Source of the DNA: Cyanobacteria bacterium DS2.3.42
Lineage (GTDB): Bacteria; Cyanobacteriota; Vampirovibrionia; Obscuribacterales; Obscuribacteraceae
Direction: 5' to 3'
NCBI GenBank assembly: GCA_013823055.1
Contig: PNLN01000175.1
Coordinates: 1-44,841 of the forward strand
Length of the DNA stretch: 44,841 nt
The notes under the pieces were generated by a model that had not been told where the DNA came from, did not search any database, and was given only the letters and a program-made list of their open reading frames with translations. Shown piece after piece: positions 1 to 9,415 of this stretch; position 1 is the stretch's first letter, and each line of letters starts with the position of its first letter. The position numbers and the translations under genes were made by a program.

Positions 1-800
1 AAGCCATTTGCTCTCGCCATCATCTCGTGGTACGCATTGATTCCGAATTCACCAGCAGCGGCACTGGCGCCGATGATAGATCCAATCATCGGAATGTAGT
101 TAGCCGCTAACTGGGGATGTAACTTTACCCGTGATGCTTTCTCCAATGCCTGACCGCGATTTACCACCGATATGATAGAGCCGGACAAGCCCATTCCTGA
201 ATTTATCTCCTGAAAGAAGGCGTAGCGCCAGCCTTTCCAGCGACCTTGCTTTGCTACTTCCATGGTGTAGTGCAGATTGTATCGCTGCAATTCGATCTCC
301 TTGAGAAGAATTTGCTTTGTCAAATCATCAACTTGCCCGACCGCTTCCACAGGCGACACTGATGTATCACCTCTCAATACTGGGCGATCGCCTGTGACTT
401 GTGCAATTGCGGATGCAGAATTCGATGACGGTAATTCTGGCTGCGATGCAGCATCACTCGTAGCATCAACAATCGGAGCAACTTCTACTTGTAGAGTATC
501 GGTTTGCGGAGCCTTCGCCTGCGTACTGGGAGACGACGCGGCCGCTAACAAATCTTCAGCTATAGGAATCTCACCGAAATCAACACTGCTGCTTCCGGCT
601 TGAGTTCCGGGCAGAGCCGTCACCGCTGCAGTTTGATAGTCACTAGCGAAGCACGCTGAATTGGCCTGTATCAAAAACGATGCAGCCAGATATGTACAAA
701 CTATACTTTTACGACTGTTTTTCAATAACACTTGGAGATACCTGGATTTACAATGACAACCACAGCTCGTAGTTCGCGTGAAACACAGTTCAGTAGCCAT
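1..800 (-). CDS. Partial CDS (C-terminus off window start); hypothetical exported/membrane protein
   Basis: Read by hand on the minus strand: open from the ATG complement at 798-800 to the window edge (MATELCFTRTTSCGCHCKSRYLQVLLKNSRKSIVCTYLAASFLIQANSACFAS... then ...QILLKEIELQRYNLHYTMEVAKQGRWKGWRYAFFQEINSGMGLSGSIISVVNRGQALEKASRVKLHPQLAANYIPMIGSIIGASAAAGEFGINAYHEMMARANG). Missing from the ORF track because no stop is in the window. Confidence 0.7.
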   Translation of the reverse strand, partial: MATELCFTRTTSCGCHCKSRYLQVLLKNSRKSIVCTYLAASFLIQANSACFASDYQTAAVTALPGTQAGSSSVDFGEIPIAEDLLAAASSPSTQAKAPQTDTLQVEVAPIVDATSDAASQPELPSSNSASAIAQVTGDRPVLRGDTSVSPVEAVGQVDDLTKQILLKEIELQRYNLHYTMEVAKQGRWKGWRYAFFQEINSGMGLSGSIISVVNRGQALEKASRVKLHPQLAANYIPMIGSIIGASAAAGEFGINAYHEMMARANG

Positions 801-890
801 ACTAATTTAGCTCCTTGACAGTTTTCAATGGCATAAATTCACGAGCCCTTTTATCAAGAAAGAGTCAAGGGAACCTTTCAACCCTGTGCC

Positions 891-1886
891 CTACTCATGC
901 AGTCTAAGTTTCACAAAAACAGGCAAATGATCGGATCCAATTGCCGGTCCGGCCCGGCGAGAATCAACACTAAACTCCCAGCTCACAAGTACATGGTCTA
1001 TCGGAATGAGCGGTGGGATTGGGAGAAACTTACTGACTCTGCCATTCCTGGCCGGCCATGAAGGTTGAGGGCCAAATCCTTGTTGTGTGTCCTTCAAACC
1101 AGCCTTCAGAAGTTTCTGGAATTTCGACGACCATGGACCGCAGTTCAAATCGCCAATGAAAATCTTCGGGCCCGATATCGCGCCGATCTCATCAGCCAGC
1201 AGATCTATCTCACTATTTCTCTCCTCGAATCCAGAAAGTGATTTCGGCGTGGTCGGATGCGCGATAATCACATTAATAATGCGATCCTTCACTTTTAACT
1301 CGGCAAACATTCTGGGATGGTGCGACTTTCCGAATGAAGCAATGCAGTCTTTCACGATTGGATATTTGCTGAAAAGCGCTAGTCCGGCACCTTCATTTAC
1401 AAATTTTCTAAATGGATATGGCTTCATGGTACCAGCAAGCGCATCTACCCACTTCTTATTTATTTCAACGATTGCCACCACATCCGGTTCACGTGTCCTA
1501 ACAATATCTTCAAACGATTTGTAATTATCATTGTGTTGGAATTCGGAGTTGAAGTTCAAAACACTGATGCTAATTTCTTTCGGTCTAGCAGAAAGATCTG
1601 CTGTTGAACCTCTACTAGGAAGGAACATCGCTGCTACTGGAATGGTGGACACAATTAACAAAATTAGGCTAAGCGCAAGTAAACGAAAAGCGCGTAACAC
1701 TCCTAGAATCAGCACGCAAATAGCCAGAATGAGCGGGTAGATCAATCTAAATTGGCTGAATTGGTCGAAAATCCAGACTCCAGGGACGAAACTGAGCAAA
1801 CCAAGAGCGGTCGTGCCAAAGACGACGGTCATCACGAGAATCTTCAGAATTCGCCAATTTCGTGAAACAGTAGCCTGGTCCGGCAA
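891..1886 (-). CDS. Endonuclease/exonuclease/phosphatase (EEP) family protein with N-terminal TM helices
   Basis: ISVLNFNSEF..., DVVAIVEINKKW, FIGDLNCGPWS, IDHVLVS, GSDHLPVFVKL motifs typical of the EEP superfamily. Confidence 0.85.
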   Translation of the reverse strand: MPDQATVSRNWRILKILVMTVVFGTTALGLLSFVPGVWIFDQFSQFRLIYPLILAICVLILGVLRAFRLLALSLILLIVSTIPVAAMFLPSRGSTADLSARPKEISISVLNFNSEFQHNDNYKSFEDIVRTREPDVVAIVEINKKWVDALAGTMKPYPFRKFVNEGAGLALFSKYPIVKDCIASFGKSHHPRMFAELKVKDRIINVIIAHPTTPKSLSGFEERNSEIDLLADEIGAISGPKIFIGDLNCGPWSSKFQKLLKAGLKDTQQGFGPQPSWPARNGRVSKFLPIPPLIPIDHVLVSWEFSVDSRRAGPAIGSDHLPVFVKLRLHE

Positions 1887-1992
1887 TTCGCCTCTCCCCT
1901 CAATTCGAGATTAATTCTAACCCGGTCGCAGAGCGAGAGATCTTACTAGTAGGAGGGAATAAGAAATTAGACCTATACTAGGATGTACATAA

Positions 1993-2694
1993 ATGACAGA
2001 AGAGACTCACGAACTCGCGGTTATTGACCTGCCAATCCTGAATCCAGATCATATCCAGCCGCAGGATTACCTGCGTCCTTTGATTGGCGCCACCATATAC
2101 GCTTTGGTTTTCACGGCGCCCGGCACGTTGATCGGTCTCAGTATGGGACTTGGGTTTACCAGGTTTATGTCCATGCAATTCGGCGTGGTGGCGATGATTG
2201 TGGGCTTGCTGTTGATCTCGGCGATGGTTCATCATGCCGTCTGGTTGCGCCGGCTAAGAAATCACGGTGCCAGCGCTTTTATATCGTACGAAGATCTGGA
2301 AATGCCGTTGGAAGAAGCGTTTGAATTATGTCTCGCTGCGACTACTCAATTGCCGAACTCAAAGATTGAAACATTCGAAGAATCAAAATGCATTGAGTTG
2401 CGAGTGAAAGGAAACTTCTGGGTGACAGTGGACCGCATGGTTGAAATTAAGTTCGAGAGTCTAGGAGAGAACAGAACACGAGTGTTGGTAGACTCCGCAT
2501 TTAAGCTCACCAGAGCGCGAACGCTGCTAATCAACAAAATATGGGGACCGAAGTGGACACCGATCGTTTTTCGTCTTGACGTACGAAAGAACAAGCAACT
2601 ACTTCAGAAAATCACTGAATATCTGCAAAGAGTTCCGGAATGGAATCACAAATACATTTATGGTGATTCCTTCGGCGGAGAGAAGGTCGCCTAA
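1993..2694 (+). CDS. Hypothetical protein with two predicted TM segments near the N-terminus and a soluble C-terminal domain
   Basis: 233 aa ORF, hydrophobic segments at aa ~35-85; no recognised family. Confidence 0.7.
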   Translation: MTEETHELAVIDLPILNPDHIQPQDYLRPLIGATIYALVFTAPGTLIGLSMGLGFTRFMSMQFGVVAMIVGLLLISAMVHHAVWLRRLRNHGASAFISYEDLEMPLEEAFELCLAATTQLPNSKIETFEESKCIELRVKGNFWVTVDRMVEIKFESLGENRTRVLVDSAFKLTRARTLLINKIWGPKWTPIVFRLDVRKNKQLLQKITEYLQRVPEWNHKYIYGDSFGGEKVA

Positions 2695-2915
2695 CAACCG
2701 CACACCACTTGGCAAGCGCATGCGGTGCAAAATCCTTTCTGGTGAAGGATTAGCGCATAAGCACGTTTGGATTTCACTGCCAACTTTAACTGTTTCTCAC
2801 AGCTATCAAGCGAGCGTCAATGGTTATGCCTCAAGGAGGCTCCAGCGGCAGGAAAGAGGATTAGATCGAATCAATAAACATCAAGTGATTCCAAGTTGTT
2901 TTTACGCGCGGGTTA

Positions 2916-2921
2916 TAATCT
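2916..2921 (+). promoter_or_regulatory. Candidate -10 element (TATAAT) upstream of the 2951 CDS
   Basis: TATAAT 30 nt upstream of ATG 2951; no convincing -35 found. Confidence 0.35.
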
Positions 2922-2950
2922 ATGGCTTTTGAGCGCCTTCAGGCCAGTCA

Positions 2951-3898
2951 ATGCCATCGTATTTGATACTGCGAATAGTCAGCTTTTTCATCGCATTTTG
3001 CGTGCCGATTCTTTTCGTAAGTCCAAAGCTGTTTGCGATTGTATTGGTTCCCCTCACAATCGCTCACTACTTTCTGGCTGTACCTTATTCGAAGAAGCAC
3101 ATCGCAAATGTAATGAAGCGCCGCTCTACAAGCGTTTACTTCATGACCTTAGTTGCGGGTTCACTCATCTTAGCTGCACAAAAAGATGCGAACCCACTCT
3201 TCTTTATGTTCGGAATTCATTACGTCTTCACTGAAGTCTATTTGATGTACGACAATGTCATGCCGAACCGATGGAGAGACACACGAGCCCTCAGAGTTGC
3301 TTCCATCCTTTGTAATTCATTTGCCTATTTCGCGGCCATTAAAACACACTGGTTTCATCAGAACCACCTGATGTCAAACTTCATCTGGATTGGATACGCA
3401 GTTAGCGGCTGTGTATTTGTTTACCAACTTCTAAGAATGAAAAATAGCCTGAGCAGGCAGCAAATACTGCACGCATGCATTTTCGAGACTTTAGGACTAG
3501 CATTAGTGATTCTGGGAAGGTTTCACCCAATTTCTGTTGTGAGTTTCATCTACTATCACATCGTCTTTTGGATCCTTTATCCCAGTTATAAAATGATTCA
3601 ACATAGGCAAATCAAACCGCTAACAATTTTTCTGACCTCAAACATCGGTCTGGCCTTGGTATTGATGATGATTTCGCCGTTAAGCCGACTTCCGTTCCAT
3701 CTGAATTTTATGCAATGGGTCATGTTGTTCAACGGCGGAGCACTCGTGCATATCATCACGTCGTTCGGCATGACGACCGCACAGCCTGGCTGGATTACAA
3801 GGATTTTTCATCCTGACTTTACGCGCAGGGATGACTCTGCTGCTAACCCTGCATTAGTTGCAGCTCCCGTTGTTCGCGAGAAAGTATTACAAAACTGA
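2951..3898 (+). CDS. Hypothetical polytopic membrane protein
   Basis: 315 aa ORF with many hydrophobic segments. Confidence 0.75.
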   Translation: MPSYLILRIVSFFIAFCVPILFVSPKLFAIVLVPLTIAHYFLAVPYSKKHIANVMKRRSTSVYFMTLVAGSLILAAQKDANPLFFMFGIHYVFTEVYLMYDNVMPNRWRDTRALRVASILCNSFAYFAAIKTHWFHQNHLMSNFIWIGYAVSGCVFVYQLLRMKNSLSRQQILHACIFETLGLALVILGRFHPISVVSFIYYHIVFWILYPSYKMIQHRQIKPLTIFLTSNIGLALVLMMISPLSRLPFHLNFMQWVMLFNGGALVHIITSFGMTTAQPGWITRIFHPDFTRRDDSAANPALVAAPVVREKVLQN

Positions 3899-4005
3899 TT
3901 GCATCAAATCGTTCAATAACCGTCACAGGCAATCCAAACAGGCTCGAATTTTTAACGAGATGTCATAAGGAAAACGCCACAAAATGTTAGTATTCACGAG
4001 CCAAA

Positions 4006-5256
4006 ATGATGTCGAAGCCTGGCGTGGGGAGTCTTGTGAGCAAAAGCACTGCCACGATTACAGATAGGGTTCGTCCAGATTCCCTCTCTGAAGAATTGCA
4101 GGACCAGTTAACCATTCGGGAGATCAGTAAGGTCCCGAACATTGGACTGCGTCTTCCTATGTCGAAATCCAGCCTTCGCAAATTCTGCGCCGCGTTGCTT
4201 GCAATTTTTGTGTTTCTTCTTGTCGCTGAGGGGCTCGCGCGCGCCGTCATATGCGTTATCGATCCAATTCAATTCGGATCTGCAGAATTCGATGCAAAAA
4301 TGCGCCTCGCCAAGACGCCTGTGCCCGCGGGTAAGCCATGCATCTATTTCGCCGGTTCGTCGCAATCCAGCCGCGCAGTTTACGCAGATCTGATTGCCGC
4401 GCAGCTGCAAAAGGCGGGACACGATGTTGTAGTAAAAAATATCGCATGCTGTGGGAGTTTTCCGATAGAGCAATTGATGATCCTGGAGCACGCTCTAAAG
4501 ACGTCTCCGGGTCCGGCAATAGTGATCAGTGAATGCAACCAGACCGGATTTTCGACATCCGAATCTTTCCTCAACAGTTATAGTCGACACTTCACAAAGT
4601 CTCTGTACATGAAAAACATGCACTCAGACTGGCCAATTCTCAAGCGCTTTGATTTGTGGATGAAGCAAAACATCTACCTTGTCCGGTATAGAACGATTTT
4701 GAAAGAACGGCTGGTGCAATTGCCGGCCAATATTTTTTCTCCTGGAGAATCGCACTGGAAAAGACAACTCACGGGTACAGCCTCTACGGCGATCTCACCG
4801 GCAGGGTGGGCACCAAACTATCTGGTACCTTCAGAGAAAGTACATTTGAATTTCGATATGGTTAAAAGCTTGCTCGAAAGCAACGCTTTCGAGCCGAAGG
4901 GAGAGACGGAAAAAAAGCGAACCAGATACCCCCTGACGAAAAAGTTTTTTGACCTGGCAAAACAACGAAATCTGAAGACGGCGATGCTGTGGCTGCCCCT
5001 GCATCCAAACTACCAAGCCTACTTCAACAAAGAGATGAAGACAAACGATAGAGCAGTGCAGGCACGCATGGAAAACGCTGCAAGGCTAGAGAATTGCCCA
5101 CTGATAGACGTGCATGACTACGGGGTTGATGAAGACTTCACAGATTCATTCCACGTCACTGCCGGCGGAGCCGTTGAGATTTCGAAAAAGATTGCAGACC
5201 AGTTGCTTGCACAAAAAGAAGTTTTCCTTAAACCACTTGCGGATGATGTGCGATGA
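4006..5256 (+). CDS. SGNH/GDSL-like protein partnered with MBOAT (AlgJ/DltD-like role); alternative start at 4156
   Basis: N-terminal TM (FCAALLAIFVFLLVAEGLARA), GSSQSS nucleophile-like block, late DSFHVTAGG block; overlaps the MBOAT gene by 4 bp (ATGA). Confidence 0.75.
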   Translation: MMSKPGVGSLVSKSTATITDRVRPDSLSEELQDQLTIREISKVPNIGLRLPMSKSSLRKFCAALLAIFVFLLVAEGLARAVICVIDPIQFGSAEFDAKMRLAKTPVPAGKPCIYFAGSSQSSRAVYADLIAAQLQKAGHDVVVKNIACCGSFPIEQLMILEHALKTSPGPAIVISECNQTGFSTSESFLNSYSRHFTKSLYMKNMHSDWPILKRFDLWMKQNIYLVRYRTILKERLVQLPANIFSPGESHWKRQLTGTASTAISPAGWAPNYLVPSEKVHLNFDMVKSLLESNAFEPKGETEKKRTRYPLTKKFFDLAKQRNLKTAMLWLPLHPNYQAYFNKEMKTNDRAVQARMENAARLENCPLIDVHDYGVDEDFTDSFHVTAGGAVEISKKIADQLLAQKEVFLKPLADDVR

Positions 5257-6704
5257 ATTTCGTATCCAGTCAATTCGTAGTACTTATGGTGGTCACATGG
5301 CTGCTGTTCATGGCTATACCAGCGCGTTTTCGCTGGCTGTTGCTGCTTGCTGCCAGTTATGTATTTTACGCATCATGGAGCATTCCATTTGTTGCTGTCA
5401 TTTTGATCACTACCACTGTCGACTATCTAGCCAGCAAAATTATTTACGCAAATGCTTCTCCATCATTTCGCAAACTCACGCTGTGGACGGCTATCCTGAT
5501 TAATTTGGCTGTTCTCGCTTACTTCAAATATTCCAATTTTTTCCTCGATATCAATGCTTCGCTGATGCAGCTGTTCGGCGTCAGCAATGCCTTGCCGGCT
5601 CACGTGGAATTACTGTTGCCGCTCGGCATTTCTTACTATACGTTCGAAGCTATAAGCTATGTTGTCGATGTTTATCGCGGGCAAAAACCAGCGGCAAATT
5701 GGCTGTCGTACAACTTTTACATCATGTATTTCCCGCATTTGATTTCCGGTCCGATTGTTCGCTTCAACGAACTGTGGCCGCAGTATATGAATGGTATTCA
5801 AAGACCCACATTGGAGCGTCTGGGTAAAGGTCTCGAGCTGATTATCTTGGGCTATTTTTTCAAGGTCATTATTGCAGACAGCTGTGCATCCCTTTCCGAT
5901 CCCGTATACTCAAACCCGGCTGCTGCAAACGTTTTAAGCACATATGTCGGTGTCCTCGCTTTTACAGTTCAACTGTATTTCGATTTTCTCGGCTACACAC
6001 ATATAGCTCGCGGCAGCTCACTTCTCTTCAATCTAAAACTGCCAATCAACTTCAATCATCCGCTCAATTCAGCCAATATGGCCGACTTCTGGCAACGCTG
6101 GCAGATTTCGCTGTCGCGGTGGTTACATGACTATCTCTTTGTTCCGCTGGGTGGTTCGAGAAAGTCGTTTCCTCGGACATTTTTCAATATTTTCATTACT
6201 CTACTGGTCGCGGGAATTTGGCACGGAGCCGGTTGGACATACGTTTCAATGGGCGTGTTCTTCGGACTAACAGTCGGCGGATACCACGCCTGGCGAAGGT
6301 TGCGCAAAAAGCTCTTCAAATCACGCGATAGAGCGATCATCAATCATCCAGTCTACGCTTTTACTGCCGAAAAACTTACATTCACAATGGCAGTTTTTTT
6401 CGGCATATTTTTCCGCGCGCCCGATATGCAGACTTTGCAAATAATTTTTCAACGCTTACTTGAATTCCCACAACTGGCGGCTCAAGTAAAGTTGTCCATG
6501 GGCACCAATCATTACACGGATATCGGTGTGTTTTTCGCTATGTTAGCAATCCTGCAACTTGGACCGTGGGCAGCAAGACTGTATGAACGAGTCTTCGTGC
6601 CGCTGCCATACTGGATGAAACTCCAAACAGCTACCGCTGTTGTGTTGTTGTGCTGGATATATTGTGCGGAGTACACGCCTCCGTTTATTTACTTTCAATT
6701 CTAG
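5253..6704 (+). CDS. MBOAT family O-acyltransferase (AlgI/DltB-like)
   Basis: LPLGISYYTFEAISYVVDVYRG, MYFPHLISGPIVR, ADFWQRWQISLSRWLHDYLFVPLGGSR, AGIWHGAGWTY motifs characteristic of AlgI-type MBOATs. Confidence 0.95.
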   Translation: MNFVSSQFVVLMVVTWLLFMAIPARFRWLLLLAASYVFYASWSIPFVAVILITTTVDYLASKIIYANASPSFRKLTLWTAILINLAVLAYFKYSNFFLDINASLMQLFGVSNALPAHVELLLPLGISYYTFEAISYVVDVYRGQKPAANWLSYNFYIMYFPHLISGPIVRFNELWPQYMNGIQRPTLERLGKGLELIILGYFFKVIIADSCASLSDPVYSNPAAANVLSTYVGVLAFTVQLYFDFLGYTHIARGSSLLFNLKLPINFNHPLNSANMADFWQRWQISLSRWLHDYLFVPLGGSRKSFPRTFFNIFITLLVAGIWHGAGWTYVSMGVFFGLTVGGYHAWRRLRKKLFKSRDRAIINHPVYAFTAEKLTFTMAVFFGIFFRAPDMQTLQIIFQRLLEFPQLAAQVKLSMGTNHYTDIGVFFAMLAILQLGPWAARLYERVFVPLPYWMKLQTATAVVLLCWIYCAEYTPPFIYFQF

Positions 6705-6718
6705 ACAGACAAGTTAAT

Positions 6719-7411
6719 TCAGATGCGGAGTGTCTTAACAGTTCCGGCACTGCCTATGATCACGCGCTCGACAATGTCGACAAATAAACCGTGTTCAACT
6801 ATTCCTGGCACCGCGGACAGTTGCTGAGCCAAGGCTCTTGGATCGGCGATCAAACCAAAGTCACAGTCCAAGATCCAATTGTTTTCATCAGTAAGGAAAA
6901 CGGCTCCCTCTCGTTTTCTGAGCACACTTGCCGCACCCATATCTTTGATTGTTTGCTGAATCAATCCGCAAGCGAATGGAACTATCTCAATGGGAAGATG
7001 GAATTTTCCCAGGCGCTCTACAACTTTTTTCTCGTCAACGATAATCACAACTTGCTTCGACGCGAAGGCGACGATTTTCTCGCGCAACAGTGCGCCTCCG
7101 CCGCCCTTGATCAAGCAAAGCGAAGGTTCAACTTCATCAGCACCATCAATGTCCAGATCGAGCGTCGGATAGTCATCCAATGAAACAATCGGAATCCCGA
7201 CACTTTCAGCCAACGCTGCTGTTGAATTAGATGTCGGAACACCTTTGATCTTGAGACCCTGCTTCACCCGCTGCCCGAGCAACTGCACCGCAAACACTGC
7301 CGTTGATCCGGTGCCAAGTCCAAGCACCATGCCGTCGGTCACGAGTTCCACTGCCGCTTTCGCTGCTAATTGTTTTTCGTCGTCAGCATTCATGTTGTAG
7401 CACACTTCCAT
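6719..7411 (-). CDS. rpiA: Ribose-5-phosphate isomerase A (start possibly 7393)
   Basis: GLGTGSTA, PTSNSTAALAE, LDLDIDGADEV, LIKGGGGALLREKIVA motifs of RpiA. Confidence 0.97.
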   Translation of the reverse strand: MEVCYNMNADDEKQLAAKAAVELVTDGMVLGLGTGSTAVFAVQLLGQRVKQGLKIKGVPTSNSTAALAESVGIPIVSLDDYPTLDLDIDGADEVEPSLCLIKGGGGALLREKIVAFASKQVVIIVDEKKVVERLGKFHLPIEIVPFACGLIQQTIKDMGAASVLRKREGAVFLTDENNWILDCDFGLIADPRALAQQLSAVPGIVEHGLFVDIVERVIIGSAGTVKTLRI

Positions 7412-7428
7412 TCTTTTTCTGTATCACA

Positions 7429-9264
7429 CTAGTTTGGCGGGAGAACAACTTTCTCCCATTGCTTTCTCAGATTCTCGTTTTTCAAATCCGTCTGACGATC
7501 GCTTTCTCTTTCGATTGCAGCGGCTTTTTCTTTTCTCGCTTTTTCGTCTCGCTCCCGCTTTTTCTTTTCTTGAAGAATACGATTCAAATCGCCTGTAGCT
7601 TTCTTCATCGACTCATATTGTTTTTGCCTTCCGTAAAACTCCGCCATTGCATGAACAACTTCAGCATCGTCGGATTGAATCGCCTGAGCTCTCTTCAAGT
7701 AGCTGTCCGCCTCGGCAATATGTCCTTCCTCCTCTTCAATTTTGCTGAGTTCAAGCAGAACAAGCTTCTTAGGTTTGGGTCTCGGGATCATCAAAGCAAA
7801 TTCTAGCGCCTTTAGATAGTAACCTTTTGCATCATGCGAATTTATATGAGTGTACTTGCTGCTGAAGCCTAACTTATAATTGGCATCATATTTGGCCTCG
7901 ACAGCAGACTTATCTGTAAGCGGAAGCGGCATGTCGGCTACTTCCTGATAGTAACGTCGTGCAGCTGATCTATTTTGAGCACCGGCCTCGCAATCACCAA
8001 GATCGACCTTCAAAGCGGCAATGTATGTAGGCGATTCTTTCGCGGCAATCGCCAACTCAAGAGCCTTAGTCAAGTCACTGCGCGCCTGGTCGAGCTTTCC
8101 TTCCTTAAAATTTTTCCGTGCAGTCCAGCGCAAAGCTCTTGCTTGTTCATGTTGCGTTTGTTTTAGGATGATCGCAGCTTGTTTTTCATTCTCCTCATTA
8201 CCGCGCAAGTAAGTTGTGTATACAACAGCTCCGGCACTCAAGGTCATTACCGCGATTGCAAGTGCGATTATGATCCGGCTAATGGATGCATTTCCCGTTA
8301 CTTTGAGTCCGAGAAATAGTCTCTCTAATTCTTTGCGCACGGAAAGCGTATCAGGATATCTGTCTTCCGGTTTTTTCTCCAGGCACTTCATGACGATTTT
8401 GTCGATCGACTCAATTTCTTTGATGTTGCGGCAAACGTTTGTCAAAGATTGAGGCCTTTCTTGCAGGTGTTTGACTATGGTGGCAAGTGCATTTTCACCG
8501 GCTAGTGGAGGTTTGCCCGCAAGAGCCTCATACATTACACAGCCAAGTGAGTACACGTCCGAGCGTGAATCGACCTTACTACCGGAACACTGCTCAGGGC
8601 TCATGTAGAGCGGACTGCCAAATACTTCTCCTGTTTTTGTCAGTGCTTGATCATCATTGTTTTCAATTTTTGCAATGCCGAAATCAACAAGCTTAAGCAC
8701 CTCTTGACCCTTCTCCTGACAGAGCACAAAATTGCTCGGTTTAATATCGCGATGGACAACATTATTTTCGTGAGCGTGACTGAGCGCATCGCAAGCCTGG
8801 ACCATAATCGCCAGCCACCGGCCGACTTGAAGCCCGCCTTCTTTTTTGATTTCGCTTGAGAGCGGAAACCCTTCGAGATAGCTCATCACAAGGTATGGCA
8901 TGCCGTCTTCTGTGATATTGAAGTCGTGCACTTTGACGATGTTTGGGTGTTCCAGTCTGCTGGCTGCCTTTGCCTCTTGTTGAAAACGCATCGAATCGAT
9001 CTGGTTGGAACCACCTTGAGGAAGCAAAAGTTTGAGCGCCACAAACCTATCTAACGCCAGATCATGCGCCTTATAAACAACGCTCATGCCACCGGTGCCG
9101 AGCTTTTCTTTGAGCTCATATTTGCCAAGCCGCGTGCCTTCGACCGGAATTTTTTGATCACCGCCGGAAGAACTCACAGCGACAAGCGTTGACTCGCCAT
9201 CAGCATCGGCGCCCACGACCGACTTTGCGAACTCAGTTGGCTCGATCGGGTCTCCAGGAGACAT
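7429..9264 (-). CDS. Serine/threonine protein kinase with TM segment and C-terminal TPR-like repeats
   Basis: LGTGGMSVVYKAHD, VVHRDIKPSNFVL, VDFGIAK, GSPLYMSPEQ kinase motifs; TM (ISRIIIALAIAVMTLSAGAVVY); helical repeats afterwards. Confidence 0.95.
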   Translation of the reverse strand: MSPGDPIEPTEFAKSVVGADADGESTLVAVSSSGGDQKIPVEGTRLGKYELKEKLGTGGMSVVYKAHDLALDRFVALKLLLPQGGSNQIDSMRFQQEAKAASRLEHPNIVKVHDFNITEDGMPYLVMSYLEGFPLSSEIKKEGGLQVGRWLAIMVQACDALSHAHENNVVHRDIKPSNFVLCQEKGQEVLKLVDFGIAKIENNDDQALTKTGEVFGSPLYMSPEQCSGSKVDSRSDVYSLGCVMYEALAGKPPLAGENALATIVKHLQERPQSLTNVCRNIKEIESIDKIVMKCLEKKPEDRYPDTLSVRKELERLFLGLKVTGNASISRIIIALAIAVMTLSAGAVVYTTYLRGNEENEKQAAIILKQTQHEQARALRWTARKNFKEGKLDQARSDLTKALELAIAAKESPTYIAALKVDLGDCEAGAQNRSAARRYYQEVADMPLPLTDKSAVEAKYDANYKLGFSSKYTHINSHDAKGYYLKALEFALMIPRPKPKKLVLLELSKIEEEEGHIAEADSYLKRAQAIQSDDAEVVHAMAEFYGRQKQYESMKKATGDLNRILQEKKKRERDEKARKEKAAAIERESDRQTDLKNENLRKQWEKVVLPPN

Positions 9265-9415
9265 GACACCTCATGAACATCAAGACAGACAAGAATTTCA
9301 GCACAAATCCCCCAATAGAATATACCCACCTGCCTGAAGTGAGTTCAAACAGGGTACTGTTATTGAGGAACCGGTTTAATATCACTCACTTCTAAAACTT
9401 TATAATGGGAGCATC

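Noticed and set aside
3955-3970. ATGTCAT upstream of the SGNH gene as a plus-strand box
   Set aside because: No GTCAA unit 11 bp upstream (TTTTTAA instead) and no TARRTT at the expected position.
9401-9406. TATAAT just before the 9416 CDS as a promoter
   Set aside because: The SD-like GGGAG begins immediately after it, so a start ~7 nt downstream would remove the SD; no -35. Not listed as a promoter.
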